Assembly: GCA_018668195.1 (NCBI GenBank)
Contig: JABITU010000166.1
Coordinates: 1-44,000 of the forward strand
DNA length: 44,000 bases
Direction: 5' to 3'
Origin: Tateyamaria sp.
GTDB taxonomy: Bacteria > Pseudomonadota > Alphaproteobacteria > Rhodobacterales > Rhodobacteraceae
The notes beneath the pieces were generated by a model. The model had not been told where the DNA came from, searched no databases, and was given only the letters and a program-made list of their open reading frames with translations. Below, one piece after another: positions 34,671 to 43,034 of this stretch; position 1 is the stretch's first letter; every line of letters begins with the position of its first letter. The position numbers and the translations under genes are program-made.

Positions 34671-35177
34671 ATGACGGTTGAGATAACGCGCGATGATATG
34701 ACGTCGCAGGAATTGCGCAGACAGGCGGGGCGGGTGAAAGACGGGCGCGTTTCGCGGCGGCTTTTGGCGATTGCTTTGGTGCTTGAAGGCGCGTCTCGCA
34801 AAACGGCAGCCGAGAGCTGCGGAATGGATCGTCAAACGCTCCGGGACTGGGTGCACCGCTATAACTCGGAAGGTGTTGAGGGGCTTTCGAACCGGGGCGG
34901 CGGTGGGGTGAAGCCTTTGTTGTCGAATGACCAGGTGGCGCAGCTGTCGGCGTGGGTTGAGGCCGGTCCTGATCCCGAACGCGACGGTGTTGTGCGTTGG
35001 CGGCGCGCCGACCTGGCGCGTCGGGTTGAGGCAGAGTTCGGCATCGAACTGCACGAATGCACAGTGGGCACCTATCTGGCCAGGCAGGGCTTTCGCAAGC
35101 TGTCGGCGCGCCCCGAACACCCTAATGCCGACCCGGCGGCACAGGCCGCGTTCAAAAAAACTTTGCAAGCATCGTAG
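34671..35177 (+). CDS. IS630 transposase, frame A (helix-turn-helix part)
   Basis: A 168-residue N-terminal part of an IS630 transposase from the ATG at 34671 (GGAGG in front). Two helix-turn-helix regions are visible, for example SRKTAAESCGMDRQTLRDWVHRYN at about 44-67 (first 20 residues diagnostic), followed by a winged-helix segment. The frame ends shortly after a run of seven A residues (35154-35160) encoding FKKTLQAS-stop. A -1 shift on this run continues into frame B and restores the family sequence AAFKKNFASIVADIL. Confidence 0.9.
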   Translation: MTVEITRDDMTSQELRRQAGRVKDGRVSRRLLAIALVLEGASRKTAAESCGMDRQTLRDWVHRYNSEGVEGLSNRGGGGVKPLLSNDQVAQLSAWVEAGPDPERDGVVRWRRADLARRVEAEFGIELHECTVGTYLARQGFRKLSARPEHPNADPAAQAAFKKTLQAS

Positions 35178-35728
35178 CGGACATCCTACCGGAACGGGCA
35201 AAGGGAAAACCTCTGGAAGTGTGGTTCCAGGACGAGGCAAGGGTCGGCCAACAGGGAACGCTCACCCGTATCTGGGCAAAGCGCGGCACACGCCCGCGCG
35301 CTCCTCGCGACACGCGCTACAAATGGAGCTACATTTTTGGGGCGGCTTGCCCGGCGCGCGGCTCTGCCGCCGGGCTGATCCTGCCCTATGTCAATACCGA
35401 GGCGATGGGCTTGCATCTCGACGAGATCACGAAAGCGGTTACGCGCGGATCACACGCGCTCCTGATCGTAGACGGCGCAGGGTGGCATGGCGCGAAGGGC
35501 CTCAGAGTGCCACCCAACATCACGCTGCTGAAGCTGCCGCCCTATGCACCGGAACTCAACCCCATGGAAAACGTTTGGCAATACCTGCGCGCAAACAAAC
35601 TCGCCATCACAGTGTTTGATACCTACGAGGAGATCCTCGACAAATGCGCAGCCGCCTGGAACTTCTTTGCAAATGACCCAGAGCGCGTAACCTCAATCAC
35701 GAACAGAGGATGGATAACAGTCAATTGA
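35153..35728 (+). CDS. IS630 transposase, frame B (DDE catalytic part)
   Basis: The DDE domain, read by a -1 shift from frame A at the A7 run; an independent start would be no earlier than 35219. The catalytic residues are visible: Asp in WFQDEARVGQ, Asp in LIVDGAGWHG, and Glu in PPYAPELNPMENVWQYLR. All three motifs are intact, so the transposase may be active if frameshifting occurs. The frame runs to 35728, 5 bases before the right inverted repeat. Confidence 0.9.
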   Translation, partial: QKNFASIVADILPERAKGKPLEVWFQDEARVGQQGTLTRIWAKRGTRPRAPRDTRYKWSYIFGAACPARGSAAGLILPYVNTEAMGLHLDEITKAVTRGSHALLIVDGAGWHGAKGLRVPPNITLLKLPPYAPELNPMENVWQYLRANKLAITVFDTYEEILDKCAAAWNFFANDPERVTSITNRGWITVN

Positions 35729-35805
35729 TCAAGCCGTTGGTATAAGTCGCTCAAACATCTGATTTTAAGTAACTTTAGGAAGATCAGACTGCCTTCTGAA
35801 ACGGC

Positions 35806-36603
35806 CTAAATACCGAGAAAATTCGCGATGGCCGCATTGAACGCATCAGGCTGATTGATATTCGCCACATGGGCCGCATCCGGCACCTCATGAAAGTCGG
35901 CCCCCGGTGTCGCTGCCGCCATGGCCCGCATCACGTCTGGTGCTGCGCCTTTGTCCTCGCTGCCTCCCACATAGAGGACCGGAACCGACACGCCGCCCAG
36001 ATGTTGCAGGTAATCCAAACGCTTTAGGGCCTGACAGCAGGCGATGTAACCCGTCGGATCATTGCCAAGCACCATTGATCTGATCGCGGCTAACCCATCG
36101 GGGTTGGAGTCACGCCAGGCTTGCGTGAACCAGGTGGCCAGCGTGCCGTCCACAACCCCCTTCATCCCGTTTTCGTCTACCGCAGCCATGCGTTGATCCC
36201 ACATCGCGCGAAACGGTTCCGGCGCATCGGCGCGTCCATCCGCACACACGACACGCGAAATGCGGTCGCCGTGGTCTAATGCAAGTCCAAGGCCTGTCAT
36301 GCCGCCCAGCGATAAGCCCATGAAGGCCGACGTTTCGATGTCATACGCATCCATCATGCCGATCACGTCGCCAACCAGATCCGCAAAATCATAGGGGCCT
36401 TTGGGCGCATCGCTTGCACCATGACCACGCGTGTCATAGCGCAAAACGCGGTACTTACCTGTTAGGAAATCAATCTGCGGATCCCACATACCAAGACTGG
36501 CGCCGAGCGAATTTGACAGCACGATCCAGGGTTTCCCAGCGTCATCGCCATCCACTGCGGTATTGATCGTGATACCAGAAGCCAGCGTGACACGACGGCT
36601 CAT
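35806..36603 (-). CDS. Alpha/beta hydrolase (3-oxoadipate enol-lactonase-like)
   Basis: A 265-residue alpha/beta hydrolase most like PcaD-type 3-oxoadipate enol-lactonases and related C-C or ester hydrolases. The oxyanion region is SNSLGASLGMWDPQ, the nucleophile is Ser98 in GLSLGG, and the acid and histidine lie near residue 220 (GSEDKG) and at about 245 (AAHVANINQP). There are no other beta-ketoadipate pathway genes nearby, so the PcaD name is not justified. It overlaps the LLM monooxygenase gene by four bases (ATGA) and is translated after it. Confidence 0.9.
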   Translation of the reverse strand: MSRRVTLASGITINTAVDGDDAGKPWIVLSNSLGASLGMWDPQIDFLTGKYRVLRYDTRGHGASDAPKGPYDFADLVGDVIGMMDAYDIETSAFMGLSLGGMTGLGLALDHGDRISRVVCADGRADAPEPFRAMWDQRMAAVDENGMKGVVDGTLATWFTQAWRDSNPDGLAAIRSMVLGNDPTGYIACCQALKRLDYLQHLGGVSVPVLYVGGSEDKGAAPDVMRAMAAATPGADFHEVPDAAHVANINQPDAFNAAIANFLGI

Positions 36604-37709
36604 TGGGCTGTCCGTGTTTCCAGCGCTTCCGCGCTATTCACTGCGGGCATCACCTTCTCGGCTAACAAGACCATCGAGCGTCGCGCAAGAGTCGGTTCCG
36701 CCCAATCTTTGCCTGCGTAGAGAAGCTTTCCAAATTCGCCAGTTTCTTCGCGGAACGCCAAAAGCTCATCGGTGACCTTGTCCGGCGTACCCCAAATAAT
36801 CAGGCGGTTGCAGACGTGTTCCAGTGTCACCTCTTCATCAGGCTGGTCCTTGTATTCTTTGAATAGGTTGATGCGGCCATGCTTTTTAAGCTTCATGAAC
36901 AACTGCTTATAGTAATACACGTAAGGACTGTCAGGATTGGTCGCGTAATCGCGCGCCGTTTCCAGATCATCCGCGACGAAGACCGACTTCGCAACGCGCC
37001 AGTTCGCAAGATCAGCGGGACGACCGACACGTTCGCAGCCCTCGACGTATTTAGGCCAATGCGAGGCCACCCATTGTGGCATCAGGAAGTTGGCGCTGAT
37101 CGGGTCCCATCCCCGTGCCGCGGCCTCTGTCACGCCTTGTGAGAATGGCGCGACGGCCGTGACGACGATAGGCGGATGGGGTTGCTGCAGAGGCTTTGGC
37201 ATGATGCCTTGTCCAATATCGATCATCTGCGCCTGTTCGGTGGTGATCCGCCCGAAATGTTCGGTTTCGATTGAATAGGGAGCTTCGGTTTCCCAGATTT
37301 TCAGAACCGTGTTGATGCCTTCCAGGAACATCGCATTGCGGTTCTTATCTAGAGTCCCGAATACCTCGGCATCTGTGGCAAGACCGCCGGGCGAAATTCC
37401 GAAATTGAATTTGCCGTCCAGCATGTGATCCAGCATCGCAATATCGGCCGCGACTTTGGCAGGGTGGATGTTCGGCATGTTCACCGTCCCGGTCCCAAGC
37501 CGCATATTCTTGACCGCCGACGCAAGCGAGGCGACAAACATCATGCAGTTGGTAATGTTCTCTGCCTTGTCGGTTACATGCTCACCTACATAGGCTTCAA
37601 CAAAGCCCAACTCGTCGGCAAGCAAGAACGCCTCGCGGTCTTCCGCAAGACAGACCCGCCAGTCCTTTTCCAGCGGGTGAATGGGCATTGTGAAAAAGCC
37701 GAGTTCCAT
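36600..37709 (-). CDS. LLM-class flavin-dependent monooxygenase
   Basis: A 369-residue luciferase-like TIM-barrel oxygenase (bacterial luciferase/alkanesulfonate monooxygenase superfamily). The start MELGFFTMPIHPLEKDW and the segment LADELGFVEAYVGEH are typical, as are LGTGTVNMPNIHPAKVA and the late LLYAGKDW. Such enzymes use reduced FMN from a separate reductase plus oxygen, often for Baeyer-Villiger oxidation or C-S/C-N cleavage. AGGAGATG precedes the ATG. The flavin reductase at 39492-40457 is a possible partner. The product could feed the co-transcribed alpha/beta hydrolase. Confidence 0.92.
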   Translation of the reverse strand: MELGFFTMPIHPLEKDWRVCLAEDREAFLLADELGFVEAYVGEHVTDKAENITNCMMFVASLASAVKNMRLGTGTVNMPNIHPAKVAADIAMLDHMLDGKFNFGISPGGLATDAEVFGTLDKNRNAMFLEGINTVLKIWETEAPYSIETEHFGRITTEQAQMIDIGQGIMPKPLQQPHPPIVVTAVAPFSQGVTEAAARGWDPISANFLMPQWVASHWPKYVEGCERVGRPADLANWRVAKSVFVADDLETARDYATNPDSPYVYYYKQLFMKLKKHGRINLFKEYKDQPDEEVTLEHVCNRLIIWGTPDKVTDELLAFREETGEFGKLLYAGKDWAEPTLARRSMVLLAEKVMPAVNSAEALETRTAQ

Positions 37710-38382
37710 ATGTGCATCTCCTGATTTGATCAGAAAATAGCCCGGAACTCTCAGTTCCCAACATAATTATTCAAGGTGGTTTCCATTAAGAAAGTTGATG
37801 CCCGGCGCGTGGGATCAACTGACGTTTTGCAGATCGCAAAAGAATGCGGCTGTACCGGCAAAAAGACGGCCCCTGACGGTATCGCGACACGCAATTTGGC
37901 CGCCGGTTCGCGAGGCAGGCCACCGCCCAAACGATGATGGCGCGCGGCGTCCAACAGGTGGCAGATAATTTCGAACAGGCCACTGCGGCGTCTTTCGCGG
38001 TCCGCCCCTTTCTATACCGCGTCGAAACCAGCGATATCACCGTTTGTGGACGTCTGAGCCGTTCAAACGCATGTGTTCCAGGAACGGGGTGCGGCTAACC
38101 TGACTGGTCCATTTTGAATGGTTCGAACAATGCGCGTCGTAGCGATATCTCGCTATCCCGCCATCGAGGATGCGCCGCTACGCAGTCCGTGCTGGGAGAT
38201 TTTACCGACTATATCGGCAGTCGCGATACCATGGATCGGACCACGGCCGGTTAGATCGGTGACTGGCACCCGGACCGAGCAACACCCACCGCATATGCAC
38301 AGCCATCGGCACAGAAGGCTGGCCGAATTCTCCCGATACTCCCTTGCCATTCCGCGCGCACAATGTGACAAGCCTATTCGAA
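37710..38382. other. Degenerate intergenic region with gene relics
   Basis: A 670-base stretch with no intact gene. It includes a 54-codon plus-strand frame (37934-38098, MMARGVQQVADNFEQATAAS..., unrecognised) and a fragment resembling fumarylacetoacetase at about 38150-38254. It should also contain the LLM operon promoter (leftward) and the AEC promoter (rightward), neither of which I could define. Confidence 0.45.
38150..38254 (+). pseudogene. Possible fumarylacetoacetase fragment
   Basis: A short plus-strand frame ending at 38254 reads LGDFTDYIGSRDTMDR. It resembles the conserved GDYTDFYSSRQHA segment around the metal site of fumarylacetoacetate hydrolases. The surrounding frames are interrupted, so at best this is a relic of a deleted tyrosine- or homogentisate-type catabolic gene. 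The match is short and could be chance. Confidence 0.35.
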
Positions 38383-39312
38383 ATGCAGGCGCTTCTCGAC
38401 ATCATCCTCCCCGTCTTTGTGGTCATTGGCGCCGGGTACTTTGTGACCTGGAAGGGAATGATCAGTGAAGACACCATCGATGCGCTGGTGAAATTCACGC
38501 AAAACTTTGCCATTCCTTGCTTGCTGTTTCGCGCTATCTCGCAGATCGATCTGGGGGCCAGCGTCAGCTTGCCGCTCATTTTCAGCTACTACTTTGGTGC
38601 CTTCGCCAGTTTCGCCGCCGGGTATGCTGGCGCGCGTATCTTTTTCAAGCGCAATCCAGTCGATGCGGTGGCAATTGCCTTTTGCTGCCTGTTTTCCAAC
38701 ACTGTGCTGCTTGGCCTGCCGATCACCGAACGCGCTTATGGGGCAGAGGCGCTTTCCGCTAACTTCGCCATCATCGCGTTTCACGCGCCGCTTTGTTACA
38801 TGCTGGGCGTTACCGCAATGGAAATCGCCCGCAACGAGACCTCCAGTGTGGTCGAAGGGGCATCTCGTGTTGTCAACGCGATGTTTCACAATCCCTTCGT
38901 GATCGCGATCGTTCTTGGCCTTATCGCCAATATCTCGGCCCTGCCCCTGCCGCGTCCGCTGCTGGGCGGCATCGACCTGATGGCCACCGCGGCCCTACCG
39001 ACCGCTCTCTTCAGTCTCGGCGGCATCCTGTGTCGATATCGTCCCGCTGGTGACATGAAAGCCATCCTGATGGTCTGCGCCATTTCACTGGTGCTACATC
39101 CAGCCATCGTTTTCGGAACCGCCTACCTGTTGGACCTGGACCGCGAGGGTCTTCGGTCCGCTGTCCTGACATCCGCTATGGCACCGGGCGTTAACGCCTA
39201 TGTATTTGCCAATATGTACGGCGCTGCCCGCCGCGTCGCCGCATCATCAGTCCTGATCGCGACGGCTGGGTCCATTGTATCTATCTGGCTTTGGTTGATG
39301 ATTCTGCCATAG
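38383..39312 (+). CDS. AEC-family transporter (second copy)
   Basis: A 309-residue AEC-family membrane protein from MQALLDIILPVFVVIGAGYF, with about ten hydrophobic segments. The midpoint motif NTVLLGLPITERAYG and the late APGVNAYVFANMYG are characteristic of the MdcF/YfdV-type group. No Shine-Dalgarno is evident before 38383, and the frame is open to a TTG at 38344, so the start is uncertain. It is not closely similar to the AEC gene at 9164. It probably moves a small organic acid. The upstream region is degenerate, which may mean the native promoter has been lost. Confidence 0.87.
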   Translation: MQALLDIILPVFVVIGAGYFVTWKGMISEDTIDALVKFTQNFAIPCLLFRAISQIDLGASVSLPLIFSYYFGAFASFAAGYAGARIFFKRNPVDAVAIAFCCLFSNTVLLGLPITERAYGAEALSANFAIIAFHAPLCYMLGVTAMEIARNETSSVVEGASRVVNAMFHNPFVIAIVLGLIANISALPLPRPLLGGIDLMATAALPTALFSLGGILCRYRPAGDMKAILMVCAISLVLHPAIVFGTAYLLDLDREGLRSAVLTSAMAPGVNAYVFANMYGAARRVAASSVLIATAGSIVSIWLWLMILP

Positions 39313-39491
39313 AACCTTGCACAAGGCCTATCACCTTCAACGCACGCTAGGGTGTCATCGCCAACACCAAAATGTGCATCACCTCAGTTGATTTTCTAGA
39401 CAGCAAGAACATGCGGCCGCCACGACTCAAATGTCTTTTTCGAGTTCGTTTGAGGCGGTGCCTGCCATACCCCTTCTGACAACAAAGCGCA

Positions 39492-40457
39492 CTATCGCAA
39501 CGACTTGTGGGGCGATCCCTGCTCTATCAGACCGCGCAAAACAGCGCTAAAACTCTTAAGCTGATCTTCACTGAAGTCGGCAAAGGCTTCTTGGGCGTGT
39601 GCATGGGAAAGTTTCCAGGCCGCATCGGCTTTCGCCCGCCCCAGCTCGGTCAGTACAAAACCATCCCCCTGCGCGGCAAGAAATCCGCGACCTTGCATGT
39701 TCTGCAGCGCTTCCTCGGTCTCGTGGACCGGAACATTGAGGTGTCTGGTCAAGCCTTCGGCACCAAGCCCCGGCAAATCCTGCACAACGAGCAAGAGCCG
39801 CGATTCGATCAGATTCACCTCCAGCGCAGAAACCTTGGGTTGATAAGCGTCTTGGTACGCGCGAATAGCCCTCAGCATCTGAAAAAATTTGTGATCTTCT
39901 AGTCGACCATCCGCCGGTTGACAGTCGCCGCGTTCCTTAGACGCCGGCTCGGCGGCAAGATGGTTGAATAACGTCGAATATGACCCCTGATGAAAGCAGA
40001 GTGGCGGGCTTCCAAAATCATCAAAGGCAACAACCTTGCCGACAAAAATCCAATGATCGCCCCCATCAATCTTTTGGTAGGATTCGCACTGAAAACGTGC
40101 GGCGCAATCAGCAAATATCGGTGCGCCGCCGATACCCTCTCCCCATTCGATTGCAGAGAATTTGTCCTCCTGTTGGCGTGCAAAATGATTGGACAATTCC
40201 GCTTGATCCGACGCAAGCACGTTCACCGCAAAATGGGTCGAAGTTTCGAAGATCGGACAGCCTCTCGATGCCTTGATGCAGCTCCAAAGGATAAGGGGCG
40301 GGTCCATCGAAAGTGAATTGAAACTACTTGCGGTTGCCCCGACCAGCTCGCCATCGGCGTTGCGGGCGGTAATGATAGTCACCCCGGTCGCAAAATTACC
40401 GAGTGCGCGGCGAAACGCATGCGAATTGAAATCGGCATCGCCCGTTTTTATTGTCAT
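39492..40457 (-). CDS. Flavin reductase with C-terminal MarR-like domain
   Basis: A 321-residue two-domain protein. Residues 1-165 are a DIM6/NTAB-type flavin reductase (RRALGNFATGVTIITARN; SFNSLSMDPPLILW; GVDHW-like GGDHWIFVGKVVAF; CFHQGSYSTL). Residues about 185-315 form a winged-helix, MarR-like domain (LESRLLLVV-like IESRLLLVVQDLPGLGAEGLTRHLNV, LTELGRAKAD). The same architecture is known in the C1 reductase of 4-hydroxyphenylacetate hydroxylase from Acinetobacter, where the MarR-like part gates flavin reduction by the aromatic substrate. The cognate oxygenase here could be the LLM enzyme at 36600. It is transcribed alone. Confidence 0.88.
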   Translation of the reverse strand: MTIKTGDADFNSHAFRRALGNFATGVTIITARNADGELVGATASSFNSLSMDPPLILWSCIKASRGCPIFETSTHFAVNVLASDQAELSNHFARQQEDKFSAIEWGEGIGGAPIFADCAARFQCESYQKIDGGDHWIFVGKVVAFDDFGSPPLCFHQGSYSTLFNHLAAEPASKERGDCQPADGRLEDHKFFQMLRAIRAYQDAYQPKVSALEVNLIESRLLLVVQDLPGLGAEGLTRHLNVPVHETEEALQNMQGRGFLAAQGDGFVLTELGRAKADAAWKLSHAHAQEAFADFSEDQLKSFSAVLRGLIEQGSPHKSLR

Positions 40458-40721
40458 CGCCCACTCTCTTCAAATTGCAACGGCACACTAGATTTTGCGC
40501 TGGCAGACGCGCCCTAAGTCTAAATGCTCACACAACGCTGGACTTCTTTGTGACGGAGTTCGGACTTTGGCGGAACCTATTTTTTCTGATGATCACTATC
40601 TGAACCGCTTATAAAAATCGAAATGATCACCGGGGCATCGCGCCCCAATGGGTCGGAAGGGTGCTGTTGGTGCTGTCAGACGGATGAGAACTGGTCTCAG
40701 TTCGCCGACGAATGCCGGAAC

Positions 40722-41468
40722 TCATGCTGAACAGAGTTGGCGCCACTCGGCCAGAGCAGCGGTTCGGTTGGCCTTGCAATTGTCGCGTGTGTAGAGCGCG
40801 CTCCTGGTTGAAATGGTTGTAGACGGAGGCATGAACGGCGGCGAATTTCTGTAAACATCCCATGCTGCGGAACCGTTGCATGGCGCGTTCTCGTCGTCGA
40901 AACAGCCCCTTTTCATGCTTTGCAAGCAAACCACTGTCAGGCAGCGGGTGCGCGTTCATGGCCCGATTATTTTCCCAGCGGCCCGTTTCCTGCCGGTTGG
41001 CGTTGCCAACGACTTTCATCGCAGCGCCGTCGGATCGAAGTTTGTCGGTCACCAGTGTATGAGGACGTCCGTGGCGCTTCATTGATGTCTTGAGGAACTT
41101 CAGCGCGGCTTTGCGGTCCCGGTGCTTTTATGACGTAGCTTTCCAGCACCTCACCTTCGTGATCAAACACCCGCCAAAGGGAATGCGTCTCGCCGTTGAT
41201 CTTTACGAAAACCTCGTCCAGGTGCCATCGCCAATTCGAGTACGCACGCATTTGCTGGACACGTTTACGACGAATTTCTGCGACAAACATCGGGCCAAAT
41301 CTATTCCACCAGTACCGCATCGTTTCGTGGCCAATGTCGATGCCGCGCTCGTGCAGCACGTCCTCGTGAATTGCGGAGCGAAAGTGGAAATCGAACGTAT
41401 ATCGTGACCGCCAGGCGGATGATCTCCGGGCTGCTGCGAATGCCCTTGAAAGGGTCTGTTTTCGTCAT
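40722..41468 (-). pseudogene. IS6-family transposase, frameshifted remnant
   Basis: A decayed IS6-type transposase in at least four reading-frame pieces. The start MTKTDPFKGIRSSPEIIRL begins at 41468. The middle DDE part HERGIDIGHETMRYWWNRFG and NWRWHLDEVFVKINGE lies around 41350-41190. The segment HGRPHTLVTDKLRSDGAA is in a second frame near 41077. The end ANRTAALAEWRQLCSA closes at 40722 in a third. A short insertion is also seen in the ENNRA region. No functional product is expected. Confidence 0.88.
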
Positions 41469-41725
41469 GAACAAAGGCTACGAAACCACCCTGCCCGCCT
41501 CAAGCAGATTGGTTCTGACAATGCCCGATCCGGACATGCTTTTGCAGCCATGCTTGCAGATGCAGGAATGAAATCGACCTGGTGCAGTGCTGCGCCGCAG
41601 CCAGAAAAACGACTGTTCGTCGTCGCCGTAGCGATTTCCGCAGTACCTATGACCAGGTTACGGACAGGGTTGATATTCACGGCGAACGCGAAAGAGTTAG
41701 ATCGAAGTTTCCAATGAGAAAAAAT

Positions 41726-41739
41726 AGGCGACGTCGCCT
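41726..41739. promoter_or_regulatory. Perfect palindrome AGGCGACGTCGCCT
   Basis: A 14-base perfect palindrome, 80 bases upstream of the aminotransferase start and just before a second, imperfect palindrome. It could be a regulator site. A terminator function is unlikely because no T-run follows. Confidence 0.4.
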
Positions 41740-41746
41740 CAATCAC

Positions 41747-41765
41747 TTGCACTAGGCTAGTACAA
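41747..41765. promoter_or_regulatory. Imperfect palindrome TTGCACTAG-G-CTAGTACAA with -10-like TACAAT
   Basis: A 19-base near-palindrome (one mismatch between arms) 55 bases before the aminotransferase ATG. Its right arm overlaps the -10-like hexamer TACAAT (41761-41766). The shape suits a dimeric regulator of the GntR type acting on the aminotransferase/dehydrogenase operon. It is unrelated in sequence to the TTGGTTAACCAA operator. Confidence 0.45.
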
Positions 41766-41819
41766 TGCGCGCGGCTAGGGTAAACGCGGCAATATGTGAC
41801 ACTATGGAGCGGGACGGAC

Positions 41820-43034
41820 ATGAGCAATTTGGACGAGAAATTTGCAGGACTTGGGGCCGACAATGCCCCCGGTCAGGAAGCACGGCAGAACGGGGATGAT
41901 CTGCAATCAGTAATGCGCGGCGAGATTATCGCCGGTCGTCCCGTGGATTTCTCACACGGCGACGTAGATGCGTTTAGCCCGACGCCCGGCGCGCGCGAAG
42001 CCTGGGTGCGCGGCTATGAGACTGGCGGAACGCAGGCTTACACCGAATATCGCGGCGATGCCGCCATCCGGGCCGAAGTCGCCAAGAGCCTTGCTGCCTT
42101 CACAAAAGCACCTGTGGACCATGTTGACGAACTCATCATCACCCCCGGCACCCAAGGCGCACTATTCCTTGCGTTGGGAGCAGTTGTTGATCAGGGCACC
42201 AAAGTTGCGATCGTAGAGCCCGATTATTTCGCCAACCGCAAATTGGTGCGGTTCTTCGGCGGAGAGATGATGCCCATCCCATTGCACTACCATGGCACAG
42301 CGGCGCAGAACGGACCCGATCTTGACGCACTGGAGGCCGCCTGCGACGGCGGGGCAAAGGTTCTGGTTTTCTCGACACCGAACAACCCTACGGGGCACGT
42401 CTTTTCTGAGACTGCGATCACCAAGATCGCGGCGCTGGCGGCCAAACATGATGTCACCGTGATCGTTGATCAGCTCTACTCACGGCTGCTTTACAGCAAC
42501 GAAAGCTACACCCATTTGCGGGCCTGTGCGATACGACCCGAAAAACTTGTGACGATTATGGGGCCGTCCAAGACGGAATCGCTCAGTGGCTTCCGGCTGG
42601 GCGTTGCTTTTGGGTCAGCCCAATTAATTGAGCGGATGGAAAAGCTGCAGGCAATCGTGTCGCTGCGGGCGGCGGGCTACAGTCAGGCTGCATTGATGAC
42701 TTGGTTTCATGAACCCGAGGGCTGGATGGACGAGCGCATTTCCCAGCACGAGACAATCCGGGATGATCTGTTGAAAGTTTTCCATGATGCGGGCTTCCCC
42801 ACCGCGACATCGCAGGCCGGAAGCTATGTGTTTCCCGAACTGCCGGCGCTGGTTGTGTCTCCCGAAGTCTTTGTGCGCCTGTTGCGGGTCCAAGCTGGGG
42901 TAACTGTCACGCCGGGTTCTGAGTTTTCGCCGCATACAGCATCAAGTATTCGACTGAACTTCTCACAAGATCACGCAGCGTCAGTCGCCGCAGTTCATCG
43001 CATTGTGGAGATGGTAGAGAGGTATCGCGCATGA
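41820..43034 (+). CDS. PLP-dependent aminotransferase, class I/II
   Basis: A 404-residue fold-type I aminotransferase, from MSNLDEKFAGLG with GGAG/GGGACGG leader. The family residues are visible: NNPTG (188-192), the PLP-contact DQLY (217-220), Schiff-base Lys251 in GPSKTESLSGFRLG, and the substrate-binding arginine in SSIRLNF near residue 376. It transfers an amino group from an amino acid to a 2-keto acid. Its stop overlaps the next ATG (ATGA), which ties it to the aspartate-dehydrogenase-like gene. Confidence 0.92.
   Translation: MSNLDEKFAGLGADNAPGQEARQNGDDLQSVMRGEIIAGRPVDFSHGDVDAFSPTPGAREAWVRGYETGGTQAYTEYRGDAAIRAEVAKSLAAFTKAPVDHVDELIITPGTQGALFLALGAVVDQGTKVAIVEPDYFANRKLVRFFGGEMMPIPLHYHGTAAQNGPDLDALEAACDGGAKVLVFSTPNNPTGHVFSETAITKIAALAAKHDVTVIVDQLYSRLLYSNESYTHLRACAIRPEKLVTIMGPSKTESLSGFRLGVAFGSAQLIERMEKLQAIVSLRAAGYSQAALMTWFHEPEGWMDERISQHETIRDDLLKVFHDAGFPTATSQAGSYVFPELPALVVSPEVFVRLLRVQAGVTVTPGSEFSPHTASSIRLNFSQDHAASVAAVHRIVEMVERYRA

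Larger units (their letters stand above)
34583..35742 (+). mobile_element. IS630-family insertion sequence, apparently complete
   Basis: A 1160-bp element bounded by 9-bp inverted repeats TACCAACGG (34583-34591) and CCGTTGGTA (35734-35742). IS630 elements insert at TA; here TA is found at or next to each end but the exact duplication boundary is ambiguous (left CTAATACC, right GGTATAAG). It holds two overlapping reading frames joined by an A7 slippery run. It lies between the HIBADH/MBL operon and the alpha/beta hydrolase operon. Confidence 0.88.
41469..41819. other. Gap between IS6 relic and aminotransferase gene
   Basis: This 351-base stretch has no recognised gene. Plus-strand frames (for example RLKQIGSDNARSGHAFAAML near 41495-41555) look partly coding but are broken, and could be the tail of another mobile-element gene. 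The last 100 bases contain two palindromes that probably belong to the promoter of the aminotransferase gene. Confidence 0.4.

Noticed and set aside
35806..36603. Naming the alpha/beta hydrolase pcaD
   Set aside because: Sequence resembles enol-lactonases, but no other beta-ketoadipate genes are present and its operon partner is an LLM monooxygenase.
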